From: a bacterium
GTDB lineage: Bacteria; Acidobacteriota; Polarisedimenticolia; Polarisedimenticolales; Polarisedimenticolaceae
Direction of reading: 5' to 3'
Assembly (NCBI GenBank): GCA_024226515.1
Contig: JAAELQ010000230.1
Span: 1 to 64,000, forward strand
DNA length: 64,000 bases
Position 1 is the stretch's first letter; each line of letters opens with the position of its first letter. Below are positions 42,720 to 52,671 of the stretch, one piece after another. The notes below the pieces were generated by a model. The model had not been told where the DNA came from. It worked only from the letters and a program-made list of their open reading frames with translations, and ran no database searches. The position numbers and the translations under genes are program-made.

Positions 42720-44018
42720 ATGTCGGAGGAGTTTTCCATGAATCGATCGGTCCGCTCGATCTCTCTAACCGCACGTAGCGTGCGGCTCATGCTCGTGGTG
42801 GCGCTGTTCGCCGCGGCCTTCGCGGGACCGGCGGTCGCCGGCGCGTGGAAGGGTGAGGAAGTCACCAAAGAAGGCGTGATTCACGTGATGAACCCCGCCG
42901 AGCCGGCGAACAAGCAGGTCGTGATCGACCTCGAGGAAGCCTGGCGCGTCGGAGGCGAGGACGACGAAGAGCTGTTCGGTGTCATCACCGACATCGAGGC
43001 CGACGACGACGGCAACTACTACATGCTCGACTCGCAGCTCAACGAGGTGAAGATCTACGACGGCGACGGCGACCACGTGCGCAACATCGGCCGCGAGGGC
43101 GAGGGTCCCGGCGAGTTCCGCGGCGCGTTCAACATGTTCCGCGTTCCCGGCGGCAACATCGGCGTCCTGCAGGCCTTCCCCGGCAAGGTCGTCATGCTCT
43201 CGCCGACCGGAGACCCGGCGGGCGACTACCCGCTGCCCGAGGTCACCGACGCCGGCTTCCGCATGTTGCTCGGCGCCGCGTACGCCGGCGACAACCTGGC
43301 GCTGGTCTACGCGCTGAACCAGCCGTCCGAGTCCGGCTTCACGCAGAACAACATCCTCTCGCTGGTCGACAAGGCGGGTGAGAAGGAATCGCGACTGGTC
43401 AGCCAGGCGTCCAAGATGGAAGCCGCGACCGCGCTGATCTCCGAGAAGAGCTGGGACACGTTCCGCAACGGTCGCTGGGCCGCTGCCCCGGACGGCCGGG
43501 CCTTCGCGGCGCCGGAGTACGGCGAATACAAGATCAACGTGTGGACCCCGGACGGCAAGCTGGCGCGCGTGATCCATCGCGAGTACCCCGAGCACAAGCG
43601 CGACGAGGAGCAGAAGCAGGACATCCTCGACATCTACAAGGGCTTCACGCGGCAGATCCCGCTGCCCAACATCAAGTACGAGATCGAGGATTCCTTCAAC
43701 GAGATCGCCGCGATGTTCGCGCGCGAGGACGGCAGCCTGTGGGTGCTGACCAGCCGCGGCTCGTTCGGCCTGGACGACGGCGTGGTCGGCGTGTTCGACG
43801 TGTTCGACAAGCAGGGCCACTTCGTCAAGCAGGTCAAGCTGAAGGGCGAGGGCAATCCGCGCGAGGACGGCTACTTCTTCGCCAAGGACCGTCTGTTCGT
43901 GGTCACCGACTGGCTGAACGCGCTGATGGCGCTGCAGGGCGGCGGCTCCGAGGCGGCCGAAGAGGCCGAGGACGAGCCGGAGCTGATGCAGATCATCAGC
44001 TATCCGGTCGAGCTGTAG
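42720..44018 (+). CDS. Secreted 6-bladed beta-propeller protein
   Basis: Predicted exported protein of about 432 residues. Two in-frame starts each have a good ribosome site: ATG 42720 (GGAGGGG upstream) and ATG 42738 (GGAGGAG upstream); both keep the signal peptide (LMLVVALFAAAFAGPAVAGA). The body is a NHL/6-bladed propeller: GVITDIEADDDGNYYMLDSQ, NEVKIYDGDGDHVRNIGREGEGPGEF and FNMFRVPGGNIGV are the usual blade and first-turn sequences, and DGRAFAAPEYGEYKINVWTPDG comes near the end. It matches proteins annotated as 6-bladed beta-propeller in Acidobacteriota and Bacteroidota; the role is unknown. A strong hairpin separates it from the RND efflux operon downstream. Confidence 0.88.
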   Translation: MSEEFSMNRSVRSISLTARSVRLMLVVALFAAAFAGPAVAGAWKGEEVTKEGVIHVMNPAEPANKQVVIDLEEAWRVGGEDDEELFGVITDIEADDDGNYYMLDSQLNEVKIYDGDGDHVRNIGREGEGPGEFRGAFNMFRVPGGNIGVLQAFPGKVVMLSPTGDPAGDYPLPEVTDAGFRMLLGAAYAGDNLALVYALNQPSESGFTQNNILSLVDKAGEKESRLVSQASKMEAATALISEKSWDTFRNGRWAAAPDGRAFAAPEYGEYKINVWTPDGKLARVIHREYPEHKRDEEQKQDILDIYKGFTRQIPLPNIKYEIEDSFNEIAAMFAREDGSLWVLTSRGSFGLDDGVVGVFDVFDKQGHFVKQVKLKGEGNPREDGYFFAKDRLFVVTDWLNALMALQGGGSEAAEEAEDEPELMQIISYPVEL

Positions 44019-44039
44019 GCACGAACTACCGATCGATTC

Positions 44040-44072
44040 GCGACCGGGCGGGACGAGCGCCCGCCCGGTCGC
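44040..44072 (+). terminator. Strong intergenic hairpin before the RND operon
   Basis: GCGACCGGGCGGG (44040-44052) and CCCGCCCGGTCGC (44060-44072) pair perfectly over 13 bp with a 7-base loop, 22 bp after the propeller gene stop and 42 bp before the RND adaptor start. Only CTTCC follows rather than a T-run, so it may be a GC-type terminator, an mRNA-stabilising element or an attenuator. Confidence 0.6.
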
Positions 44073-44114
44073 CTTCCACACCGCGGTCGTACGACCGCAC
44101 CCTCGGGGGATGAG

Positions 44115-45473
44115 ATGACCGGAACGGCGCTTCAGCGCTTGCGCTTCGTCTGTCTGGCGCTGGTATTCGCGCTGGCCGTCGGCGCGGCGGGATGCGGCGG
44201 CAACTCGGTCTCGGGCGCCAACGAGGACGCCGGAGACGACGCTGCCGCCGCCGAACAGACCAAGGCCGCCGAGGGCGACGGGAAGAAGGCCGAAGAGGCG
44301 GCCGACGGCGAGAAGCCGGAGCCGGAGAAGAAGCCGAAGAAAAAGAAGAAGGAGGCCTCGACCTCGGTCAACGTCTCCGAGGTGACCGTCGGCGACCTCG
44401 TCGTTCCGGTGCTCGCCGAGGGCACGATCCGCGCGCGCAACGCGGCCGACGTCAAGTTCGAGGTCGCAGGCCGCCTGGATCAGGTGTTCGTCAAGGAGGG
44501 CCAGCGGGTCAAGAAGGGTCAGAAGCTGGCCCGCATCGACGACCGCGAATATGTCCTGGCCATGGAAGAGGCCCGCTCGCGCTACCTGCAGGGTCTCGGA
44601 CAACTCGCGGTGGAAGAGGAAGACTTCGGCGCAACGGCAGCCGAGCGCAACCTGAACGCGAAGAAAACCGAGCTGGACACGATGGAGCGTGACGGCCTGA
44701 TCACGCGGCAAGAGCGGCTCGATCGCGAGCTGGCGCTGGGCATCGAGGCGGTGCGCGAGGGCGCGTACCGGCGCGAGCTGCTCGAGGTGCGCAGCGGCAT
44801 CCACACCGCCCGAGCGGACATGGCGCGACTCGAGCTGAATCTCGAGAAGACGATCGTCCGGGCACCGTTCAACGGCGTGATCTCCAACCTCGAGCTGGGC
44901 GCGGGCGAACGGGTGCAGACCGGCGAGCTGCTGGCGCGACTGGTGGACCGGGTCAACGTCGAAGCGGTCATCGGCGTGCTGGAATCCGATCTGGCCGGCG
45001 TCGAGGTGGGCCGGCCGGTCCTGATCGAGATCCCCGCCCTGGACCGGACGGTGCGCGGCAAGGTCGACGTCGTCAGCCCCGAGATCGACGCCGACAGTCG
45101 CACGTGCAGCGTGCTGGTGCGACTGCGCAGCGCCAAGGGCACGATCAAACCCGGGATGTTCGTGCGCGCCTCGATCGCCGGAGCGATCCTGCCCGAAACG
45201 ACCCTCGTACCCCGCGAGGCGGTGTTGACGCGTGACGGCCGCCCGGTCGTGTTCCGCGTCGAGGAGAAGAGGTCCAAGTGGGTCTACGTCCAGCTCGGTC
45301 TGCGCAACGACCACATGGTCGAGATCAAGCGCGTGGACCAGGGCGGTCCGCTCGACCCGGGAACGCAGGTCGTCGTCAGCAATCACCTGACATTGACGCA
45401 CGACGCCAAGGTCAAGGTGCGGAAAACCATCCCGCTGGCGGATCCCTGGTCGGAAGAAACTGAGAAGAACTGA
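44115..45473 (+). CDS. RND efflux periplasmic adaptor lipoprotein
   Basis: Membrane fusion protein of 452 residues. The signal sequence ends in a lipobox with Cys27 (AVGAAGCGG). An unusual linker (about 28-78) is very rich in Ala, Glu and Lys (GDGKKAEEA, EKPEPEKKPKKKKKEA), followed by the lipoyl domain (GRLDQVFVKEGQRVKKGQKLARID), a coiled-coil hairpin (about 145-235), the returning lipoyl half (IVRAPFNGVISNLELGAGERV) and the beta-barrel/MPD domains. It would link the two RND permeases to an outer-membrane channel, which is not encoded here. Its stop and the next start overlap as TGATG. Confidence 0.93.
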   Translation: MTGTALQRLRFVCLALVFALAVGAAGCGGNSVSGANEDAGDDAAAAEQTKAAEGDGKKAEEAADGEKPEPEKKPKKKKKEASTSVNVSEVTVGDLVVPVLAEGTIRARNAADVKFEVAGRLDQVFVKEGQRVKKGQKLARIDDREYVLAMEEARSRYLQGLGQLAVEEEDFGATAAERNLNAKKTELDTMERDGLITRQERLDRELALGIEAVREGAYRRELLEVRSGIHTARADMARLELNLEKTIVRAPFNGVISNLELGAGERVQTGELLARLVDRVNVEAVIGVLESDLAGVEVGRPVLIEIPALDRTVRGKVDVVSPEIDADSRTCSVLVRLRSAKGTIKPGMFVRASIAGAILPETTLVPREAVLTRDGRPVVFRVEEKRSKWVYVQLGLRNDHMVEIKRVDQGGPLDPGTQVVVSNHLTLTHDAKVKVRKTIPLADPWSEETEKN

Positions 45474-48400
45474 TGCTGCGAACCGCGCTGCAGCGCCCCG
45501 TCGCTGTCGTGATGTTGTTCCTGGCGCTGCTGCTGATCGGCGTACTGAGCTATCAGCGGCTGCCCGTCGACCTGCTGCCGTCCATCACCTACCCCAAGCT
45601 GACGGTGATGACCATCTACGAGGACATCCCCGCGGAGGACCTCGAGCGGCTCGTCACGCAGCGACTCGAGGAGGTGATCACCGGCCTCTCCGGCGTGCGC
45701 GGGGTCGTATCGCGCACGCGTGAGGGCGTATCGACGATCACCGTCGAGTACGAGTGGAGCCGCAAGGACAACTACATGGACTTCGCCAACCTGCACCTGC
45801 GGGAGGCGGTAGATCGTGTGGCGTTCCGCGACGACTTCCCCGACGACGCCGAACGGCCGGTGATCCTGCGCTGGGATCCGACGTCGCGGCCGGTCAGCAT
45901 CCTCGTGCTGGAGGGAGACGACCGCATCGAGGCGTTGACCGAGTTTGCGCGAGAGGTCGTCAAGCCCGCCCTGGAGCAGGTCGACGGCATCAGCCAGGCC
46001 GAGGTCGTCGGCGGCGCGGACCGCGAGATCCTGGTGCAGCCCGATCCGAGGAAGCTCGCGATCTACGGCGTCGACATGGAGGACGTCAGCAACGCCCTCA
46101 ACCGCAGCAACATCTCGTTTCCCGGCGGCAAGGTGCGGCAGGGTCCGCTGCACCTGAGCCTGCGCATCGACGGCGAGTTCGAATCGCTGGACGAGATCGC
46201 GGCCACCGACATCACGCGCGCGGGCGACTCCCCGATCCGCGTCTCGGACGTGGCCCGCGTCCTGGACACGATCAAGGAGCCCGAGGGCGTGACGCTGCTC
46301 GGAGATCGTCCCGTCGTCTCGATGCTGGTGTACAAGGAACCGGAGGCCAACACGATCAAGGTCTCGGAGTCCGTCGACGATGCGCTCGAGGCGGTCGTCG
46401 CCGACTTCGGCGACTTCGAGTTCAGTTTCGTCTATCGGGACTCCGAGTACGTTCAGGCGTCGTTCGACGGGCTGAAGCAGTCGCTGCTCGTCGGCGCCGG
46501 GCTCGCGATCCTCGTCCTGTTCCTGTTCCTGCGCGATCTGCGCAGCCCGATCGTCGTCGGCGTGGCGATCCCGGTCTCGATCGTCATCACCTTCGGCGCG
46601 CTGTACGGCTTCGACGTCAAGCTCAACCTGATGAGCCTCGGCGGGCTGTCGCTGGCCGCCGGTATGCTGGTCGACAACTCGATCGTCGTCCTCGAGAACA
46701 TCAATCGACACCTCCACGCCCGCCGACGCGAGGACGAGGAGCAGACCGACGCGCCGAAGACCGAGGCGGTCGCGCGGCGCCGGCGCGTGGCCAACGCGGC
46801 GCGCATCGGGACCACCGAGGTGGCGCGCCCCGTGATCGCCGCCACGCTGACCACGGTCGCCGTCTTCTTCCCCGTGGTCTACGTCTCCGGCATCGCGGGC
46901 GAGTTCTTCAAGGACCAGGCGCTGACCGTGACGCTGTCGTTGCTGGTCTCGGTGTTCGCCGCGCTGCTGCTGCAACCCGTACTCGCATCGCGCGTGCTGA
47001 AGTCGAGCAACACCGGGCCACGCGGCCTGTTCCGCGCGCTCGAATGGGGCTTCGAGCGCTTCCACGACGGCTACCACGTCGTGCTCGTCCGGGCGTTGCG
47101 TCATCCGTTGATCCTGCTGCTGGTGCTGGTCGTGGGTCTCACCGGCGTCGGGATGTGGACGCGCAATCTCGATCGCAGCTTCATGCCCGAGCGCAGCCTG
47201 GGCGACCTGCGCCTCGACCTGGAACTACCGGCCGGAACTCCGCTGGAAGAGACCGCGGCCGGCGTCGCCGATCTGGCGGGCTGGATCCAGCAACAGGACG
47301 GGGTTGCGGCGGTGTTCAGCCAGGTCGGCCGGACCGAACGCACGCTGGCCGCGATGAAGGACTACGTGGCCCCGAACACCGGGCGCATGCGGATCATTCT
47401 CGAACAGTCTCGCGGCGCCCGCGAACGCGGCCGACAACTACAGGGCGAGATCGCGTCGCGCATCGCGCAGCGGACGTCGGACGTGCACCACACGTTTCGC
47501 GACGAGGGCATCGGGCTCGGCGAGATCCTCGGCAGCGGCGGCGCCGAGTTCAACATGGGCGTGCTGTCGGAGGATCCGACCGTGGCGGCGAACGTCGCGG
47601 ACCGCATCGTGCTGGCCCTGGCCGACGTCGAGGGGCTGAGTGACCTACAGGTCGATCGCGTTCTCGGGACGCCCAACGTGGTGGTGCGTCTGGACCGCGA
47701 GGAGATCCTGCGCCGCAACCTCGACCCGGACCGCCTGGCGCGCGAGCTGCGCGCGCGGATCGCCGGCGTCGAGGCCACGTTCTTCAACGAGATCGATCAG
47801 CGGATCGACATCGCGGTGCGCTTCGACCGTGACGAGCGACGCAACCTCACGGCCGCCCTCGCCTCCCCCGTCCGCCTCGCGGGGGGCCGGACCGTGCCGC
47901 TGGAGACGTTCCTGCAACTCGTCGAGGAGCGTCCCGTAAGAGAACTCACACGGCGCGATCAGCGCCGGATGGTCAACATCACGGGAGACGTGCGCGGGCG
48001 CGGGGTCGAGGAGGTCTGGGAAGACGCTCTCGACACGGCGTACGGGACGGAGCTCCCGGGTGGAGTACGGCTGGTTCAGGAAGGCGAACAGAAGGAGATG
48101 CTGAGCAGCTTCCGCGAGCTGGGTCTCGCCATGCTGCTGGCGGTGCTGCTGGTGTACATGATCCTCGCGGCCCAGTTCGAATCGTTCCTCGATCCGCTGC
48201 TGATCGCCGCGGTGATCCCGATCGGTCTCGCCGGCTCGGCCGTAGCGATCGGCGTCACCGGCGGCAGCATCAACATCCTGTCGATGATCGGCGTGCTGGC
48301 CCTGCTGGGCATCGCCGTCAACGACGCGATCGTCAAGATCGACACGATCCGGCGACTGCGCGAGGAGGGCACGCCGGGACCGCAGGCGATCCTCGAGGCC

Positions 48401-48619
48401 AGCAAGCTGCGGCTGCGCCCGATCCTGATGACCAGCGTGACGACGATCCTGGCCATGCTGCCGATGGCGATCGGTCTCGGCTCGGGCGAGCAGCTGCAAC
48501 GACCGCTGGCGATCACGATCATCGGCGGGCTGGCGCTGACGACGTCGCTGACCTTGTTCTTCACCCCGATCCTGTACCAGCTGGCCCACCGTATTCGCCG
48601 GCCCGAAGTAGGTGCGTGA
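45473..48619 (+). CDS. RND efflux permease subunit 1
   Basis: Proton-driven inner-membrane transporter of 1048 residues, normal RND length. It opens with MLRTALQRPVAVVMLFLALLL (TM1). The second half of the membrane domain has the relay segment AAGMLVDNSIVVLENINRHL, with one Asp and Asn in place of the DD of AcrB, a common variant. The duplicated half is visible (QRRMVNITGDVRGRG; YMILAAQFESFLDPLLIAAVI). The ATG overlaps the adaptor stop; its own stop overlaps the next permease start (TGATG). Two different permeases in one operon suggests a heteromeric pump like MdtBC; the substrate is unknown. Confidence 0.94.
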   Translation: MLRTALQRPVAVVMLFLALLLIGVLSYQRLPVDLLPSITYPKLTVMTIYEDIPAEDLERLVTQRLEEVITGLSGVRGVVSRTREGVSTITVEYEWSRKDNYMDFANLHLREAVDRVAFRDDFPDDAERPVILRWDPTSRPVSILVLEGDDRIEALTEFAREVVKPALEQVDGISQAEVVGGADREILVQPDPRKLAIYGVDMEDVSNALNRSNISFPGGKVRQGPLHLSLRIDGEFESLDEIAATDITRAGDSPIRVSDVARVLDTIKEPEGVTLLGDRPVVSMLVYKEPEANTIKVSESVDDALEAVVADFGDFEFSFVYRDSEYVQASFDGLKQSLLVGAGLAILVLFLFLRDLRSPIVVGVAIPVSIVITFGALYGFDVKLNLMSLGGLSLAAGMLVDNSIVVLENINRHLHARRREDEEQTDAPKTEAVARRRRVANAARIGTTEVARPVIAATLTTVAVFFPVVYVSGIAGEFFKDQALTVTLSLLVSVFAALLLQPVLASRVLKSSNTGPRGLFRALEWGFERFHDGYHVVLVRALRHPLILLLVLVVGLTGVGMWTRNLDRSFMPERSLGDLRLDLELPAGTPLEETAAGVADLAGWIQQQDGVAAVFSQVGRTERTLAAMKDYVAPNTGRMRIILEQSRGARERGRQLQGEIASRIAQRTSDVHHTFRDEGIGLGEILGSGGAEFNMGVLSEDPTVAANVADRIVLALADVEGLSDLQVDRVLGTPNVVVRLDREEILRRNLDPDRLARELRARIAGVEATFFNEIDQRIDIAVRFDRDERRNLTAALASPVRLAGGRTVPLETFLQLVEERPVRELTRRDQRRMVNITGDVRGRGVEEVWEDALDTAYGTELPGGVRLVQEGEQKEMLSSFRELGLAMLLAVLLVYMILAAQFESFLDPLLIAAVIPIGLAGSAVAIGVTGGSINILSMIGVLALLGIAVNDAIVKIDTIRRLREEGTPGPQAILEASKLRLRPILMTSVTTILAMLPMAIGLGSGEQLQRPLAITIIGGLALTTSLTLFFTPILYQLAHRIRRPEVGA

Positions 48620-51600
48620 TGACACGGTTGTTCATGCGACGCCCCGTCACGACGTGGATGATCTTCGCCGCGTTCGTCGTGCTCGCCGTCTACGCCGTGC
48701 CGAAGATCGAGGTCCAGGCGCTGCCCGAGATCGACCTGCCGTCGCTGACGGTGTCGACCCAGTGGAACGGCGCCTCACCCAAGGCGATCCAACGTTCGAT
48801 CACGCTGCCCATCGAGGAGGCGGTGCGCAAGGTGCACGGCGTCGAGTCGGTCACCTCGACCAGCCGCGCCGGCCGCTCGAACGTGCAAGTCGAGTTTCGC
48901 CGCGACGCCGACCTGGACTTCGCACGACTGGAGTTGAACGAGCACCTGGGCTCCGTGCGGCAGAACCTGCCGCTCAACGCGAGCCAGCCGCGCATCGTGC
49001 CCTTCGTCCCCGAGGACTTCCAGACCGAACAGTTCATGACGATCGACGTCGAGTCGTCTCTCTCGCCGAACGAGCTGCGCGAGTACGCGGAGAAGTGGAT
49101 CGTCCCGCAGCTACTGTCGGTCGAGGGCGTCGCCGACGCGCAGGTCCGCGGCGGTGCGCGGCCGCTGCTGAAGATCTTCCTCGATCGCGACAAGCTCGAC
49201 CTCTACGGGATCACCGCGGACACGGTGTTCGCCGCGGTCGACCGGCTCGACGAGTTGTCGGGCGCCGGCGCGGTGCATCAGGACGGCGTCGAGAAGCTCG
49301 TCGCCCTGCGCCACCCCGTCGACCTGGAGCGCATCCGCAACGCCACCGTGGCCCAGCTCGGGCCGCGCACGTACCACCTGCACATGCTGGGCAGCGTCGA
49401 GCCTGCCTTCGAGGATCCGCTGTACTTCGTCCGCGCGAACGGCGACAACGTGATCCAGGTTCAAGTTGAAAAGCGCAGCGGCGCCAACGCCGTCACCGTC
49501 AGCCGCGACCTGCGCGACGCCGCGCCGCGCATCGAAGAGCGCACTCCGGGCGACGTCAGTCTGGTGGTCGACCAGGACGAGGGTAAGGACCTCGAGGACA
49601 AGCTGCGCGACCTGATCGGCCGCTCGGTGATCATCCTGGTGCTGCTGTTCCTCCTGCTCGCCATCTCGCTGCGTCAACTCCAGTTGACGACGATCGTGAT
49701 CGCCTCCGTCGTCTTCGCGCTGGTGATCTGCCTCAGCCTGTTCTATTTCCTCGACCTGTCGGTGAACTTCATCACCATCAGCGGCCTGACGATCTGCTTC
49801 GGCATGCTGCTGGACAACAGCATCCTCGTGCTGGATTCGATCCATCGCAGGCTCGAGGGTCTGGGCCGGGCGGAGAAGGCCGGACTGTCCCGACGCTCGG
49901 CGGCGAAGGTCGCCGTGGAGACGATCGTCCGCGGAACCGGCGAGGTCATGTTCCCCATCATGGCCACGACGCTGACAACGATCGTCGCCTTCCTCTCGTT
50001 CATCTTCCTGTCGGGCCGCATGGCTCTGTACTACGTGCCGATGGCGATCGCGGTCGCCACCGCGATGATCGCCTCGATCTTCGTCGCATTCTGCTGGATC
50101 CCGGTCGTGCTGAACCAGTCCTGGGCCAAGCGGTTGGTGCGACGCTTTGCCGACGGTCCGAACGAGGTCGACGATCCGGCGCAGCTGGCCACGTTCGTCG
50201 AGGACCTGCCGGACCTGGAGGCCGCCCCGCGCAAGCGCGAGACGCTGCTCAACGGGATGCAACGGCTGTGGCCGCTGATCCTGCCCGGCGTCACGGCGCT
50301 GCTCGTCTGGGGCTGGTTCATCTATGACGGGAAGGTGATCAAGGGTGGGTTCTGGCGCATGCCCGACGACGAGAAGATCATCTTCTTCATGCGCATGCCC
50401 GAGGGGACGGACGTCCAGGTCACCTCGCAGACCATGCTCAAGTTCGAGCAGGCCGTGCTGCCGGTGAAGGACGGCGCGAAGATGCGCGCCTCGGTCTTCG
50501 GCGCACAGGCCTACATGGAGATCGAGTTCGACGACAAGCTGAAGCAGACGGGCATCCCGCTGCTCTACCGCTCGTTGCTCACCGAACAGGCCGACGCCAC
50601 GGGCGGCACGGCGATCTTCATCAACGGCTTCTCGGAACAGCCGTACATGAAGGGCAACCTGCGCGGGTCGGCGCTGAATTCGCTGGTCAAGATCACCGGC
50701 TACAACTCGAAGCGCCTGACCGAGATCGCCGAGACGACGCTGGCCAAAGTCAAGACCCAGCGCCGCGTGCGCAACGCACGCATCACGGGCAGCGAGCGTT
50801 TCGGCTCGACGAGCACCGAGGAAACGGTGATCCGCCTGAAGCGCGACGTGCTGGCCGAGAACGGCCTGACCGTGATCGAAGTCGTCGGCTTCGTCCGTCG
50901 CCTGCTGGGTGTGGACACGCCGTGGAACATGCTCGTCGCCGGCGAGCAAGAGCAGGTGCAACTCTCGTTCTACGACGCCGAGGAGATCGAGTTCTCGGAG
51001 GTCGCGGCGCAGATCATCGAGAGTTCGACCGGGGCACGCGTCCGGCTGGGCGAGCTGGTCGAGATGCAGACGCTGCCGTTGTCCGATGCCGTGGTGCGCG
51101 AGAACCAGCGCTACAGCATGCTGGTCAACTGGGAATACGTGGGCACCGACCGGATGCGGGCGTCCTACATCAAGAGCGTGCTGGAATCGATGGACCTGCC
51201 CTACGGCTACTCCGCCGAGGAGTCGCGGCGCGAGTTCCTGACCGAGGAGGAAGAGAGCGAGCTGGTGCTGATGATCGTCCTCGCAGCCGCTTTCATCCTG
51301 ATCGTGCTGTCGGCCCTGTTCGAGAGTGTGCTGCTGCCCCTGCTGGTGCTGATGTCGCTTCCCCTCGCCCTGTTCGGCGTGGTGACGATTTACTGGCAGA
51401 CGACGTCGACCTTCGACTCGTCGGCCAAGATCGGCCTGGTGCTGGTCTTCGGTGTGGTGGTCAACAACGCGATCCTGCTCGTCAGCCGTTTCCGCCGCGA
51501 GTCCGAGCTGGTGCTGCAGGCCAGACAGGGTGGGGACCCCGGCGCCGAGTACGGGCTGTTCCCCGGGCTGCGCAAGGCGCTGGGCGGCAGTCACCTGTGG

Positions 51601-52014
51601 CACCTACCGAAGAAGGAGCGGGCCTACCTGCTGCGGCGCGCCATCTCGCGGGCCACCCTGGTCCGGCTGCGCTCGATCCTGCTGACCAGCGGGACGACGA
51701 TCGTCGGCCTCGTGCCACTGCTGCTGGCCTTCGACTGGGTCCCGATGCAGGTCGGCTGGCTGTTCGGGCTCGAGCTGCCGTTCACCGTCTCCTGGATCGA
51801 CGCGGAGAATCAGGACGTGTGGCAGAACCTCGCCCTGACCTGCGTCGGCGGGTTGATCTCCAGCACCGTGCTGATCCTCGTCGCCCTGCCGCCGCTGTAC
51901 TACTTCTGCGTGCGCTTCGGCTGGATGGTGCGCAGCTTCGGCGGCTGGATCGCCGGCATCCCTCGTGCGCTGCGCCCGAGCCCCACACCTGCGGACCCGA
52001 CCAGTAGGGCCTGA
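48619..52014 (+). CDS. RND efflux permease subunit 2
   Basis: Second RND permease, 1131 residues, slightly longer than usual because of an insertion around 500-560 (RRFADGPNEVDDPAQL...WPLILPGVTALLVWGWF) and another near 965-1010 (QARQGGDPGAEYGLFPGLRKAL). It begins MTRLFMRRPVTTWMIFAAFVV; the relay segment is FGMLLDNSILVLDSIHRRL. ATG 48619 overlaps the previous stop; a GTG at 48616 is also in frame. It differs clearly from subunit 1, consistent with a hetero-oligomeric pump rather than a recent duplication. The operon appears to end after this gene. Confidence 0.93.
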   Translation: MTRLFMRRPVTTWMIFAAFVVLAVYAVPKIEVQALPEIDLPSLTVSTQWNGASPKAIQRSITLPIEEAVRKVHGVESVTSTSRAGRSNVQVEFRRDADLDFARLELNEHLGSVRQNLPLNASQPRIVPFVPEDFQTEQFMTIDVESSLSPNELREYAEKWIVPQLLSVEGVADAQVRGGARPLLKIFLDRDKLDLYGITADTVFAAVDRLDELSGAGAVHQDGVEKLVALRHPVDLERIRNATVAQLGPRTYHLHMLGSVEPAFEDPLYFVRANGDNVIQVQVEKRSGANAVTVSRDLRDAAPRIEERTPGDVSLVVDQDEGKDLEDKLRDLIGRSVIILVLLFLLLAISLRQLQLTTIVIASVVFALVICLSLFYFLDLSVNFITISGLTICFGMLLDNSILVLDSIHRRLEGLGRAEKAGLSRRSAAKVAVETIVRGTGEVMFPIMATTLTTIVAFLSFIFLSGRMALYYVPMAIAVATAMIASIFVAFCWIPVVLNQSWAKRLVRRFADGPNEVDDPAQLATFVEDLPDLEAAPRKRETLLNGMQRLWPLILPGVTALLVWGWFIYDGKVIKGGFWRMPDDEKIIFFMRMPEGTDVQVTSQTMLKFEQAVLPVKDGAKMRASVFGAQAYMEIEFDDKLKQTGIPLLYRSLLTEQADATGGTAIFINGFSEQPYMKGNLRGSALNSLVKITGYNSKRLTEIAETTLAKVKTQRRVRNARITGSERFGSTSTEETVIRLKRDVLAENGLTVIEVVGFVRRLLGVDTPWNMLVAGEQEQVQLSFYDAEEIEFSEVAAQIIESSTGARVRLGELVEMQTLPLSDAVVRENQRYSMLVNWEYVGTDRMRASYIKSVLESMDLPYGYSAEESRREFLTEEEESELVLMIVLAAAFILIVLSALFESVLLPLLVLMSLPLALFGVVTIYWQTTSTFDSSAKIGLVLVFGVVVNNAILLVSRFRRESELVLQARQGGDPGAEYGLFPGLRKALGGSHLWHLPKKERAYLLRRAISRATLVRLRSILLTSGTTIVGLVPLLLAFDWVPMQVGWLFGLELPFTVSWIDAENQDVWQNLALTCVGGLISSTVLILVALPPLYYFCVRFGWMVRSFGGWIAGIPRALRPSPTPADPTSRA

Positions 52015-52054
52015 CTCCCGAACAGCCGGGGCTGGAGTACTTTCGCCCTGAGCC

Positions 52055-52121
52055 GGCGCCGGCCGGCGCCTGCGATCCTCGAACGACCGCGTCGTCTTTT
52101 TGATTGACGGACCATGGTCCG
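52055..52121. promoter_or_regulatory. Two palindromes in the gap after the RND operon
   Basis: The 162-bp gap 52015-52176 contains GGCGCCGGCCGGCGCC (52055-52070), a perfect 16-base palindrome that can form a GC hairpin and may act as a terminator, and CGGACCATGGTCCG (52108-52121), a perfect 14-base palindrome about 55 bases before the next start that could be an operator. A T-run (52097-52101) lies between them. Confidence 0.3.
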
Positions 52122-52176
52122 GTGGGGTTGAATCCTCTCAATTGTCTCGGGGGAGACTGAAAGAGGGGCGATCATC

Positions 52177-52671
52177 ATGGCCGGATTCGCCAGAGCGCTG
52201 GCTCTCACGGCGACTGTTGTTGTCTGTTCCCTGGCGTTTTGCGTCGCCGTGGCGGGCCGAGGGGCCGGGGCGCACACCAAGCCGAGTCCCCCGCTGACCT
52301 TCGATATCGAGATCCAGGGCGACCCGGTCCCGGCCAAGGTCGACTGCGTGGTCACGCTGCGCGTGGCCCCACCATCCGCTGAGGTCGAGTTCGAACTGCT
52401 GCTTCCGCCCGGAGTGCAGCGCGTGCGCGGCCCCGACGAATGGAGCGGCCCGATCGATCGGATCAAGCGACTGGAGTACACCTTTTCCGTCCCCGACGAA
52501 GAGGAGTACGCGATCTACTTCCTCGGCCGCATCTACCACGACGAGAGCGACTACGAATCCGGCGCGGGGGTCGTGAAGATCGACCTCGGCGAGCCGAGCG
52601 ACCGGCGCGACAAGGGACGGCGCACCGTCGACGGCCACGGGAACCGACTGCGACTGCACGAGGCGAAGTGA
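52177..52671 (+). CDS. Small secreted protein of unknown function
   Basis: A 164-residue predicted exported protein. Its N-terminal signal sequence MAGFARALALTATVVVCSLA precedes one beta-sandwich-like domain (LTFDIEIQGDPVPAKVDCVVTL, VEFELLLPPGVQRVRG, EYTFSVPDEEEYAIYFLGRI) and a basic tail. I do not recognise a family; the fold might be like a CARDB or cohesin-type domain. The start ATG 52177 follows GAGGGG. The stop overlaps the start of the giant protein gene as TGATG, so the two are translationally coupled and the small protein may act with it, for example as a chaperone or anchor. Confidence 0.75.
   Translation: MAGFARALALTATVVVCSLAFCVAVAGRGAGAHTKPSPPLTFDIEIQGDPVPAKVDCVVTLRVAPPSAEVEFELLLPPGVQRVRGPDEWSGPIDRIKRLEYTFSVPDEEEYAIYFLGRIYHDESDYESGAGVVKIDLGEPSDRRDKGRRTVDGHGNRLRLHEAK

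Noticed and set aside
45471..48625. Loss of one relay Asp in both RND permeases (V-D-N and L-D-N instead of D-D)
   Set aside because: The D-N form is common in RND permeases of these phyla, so it is not evidence for inactive pumps.
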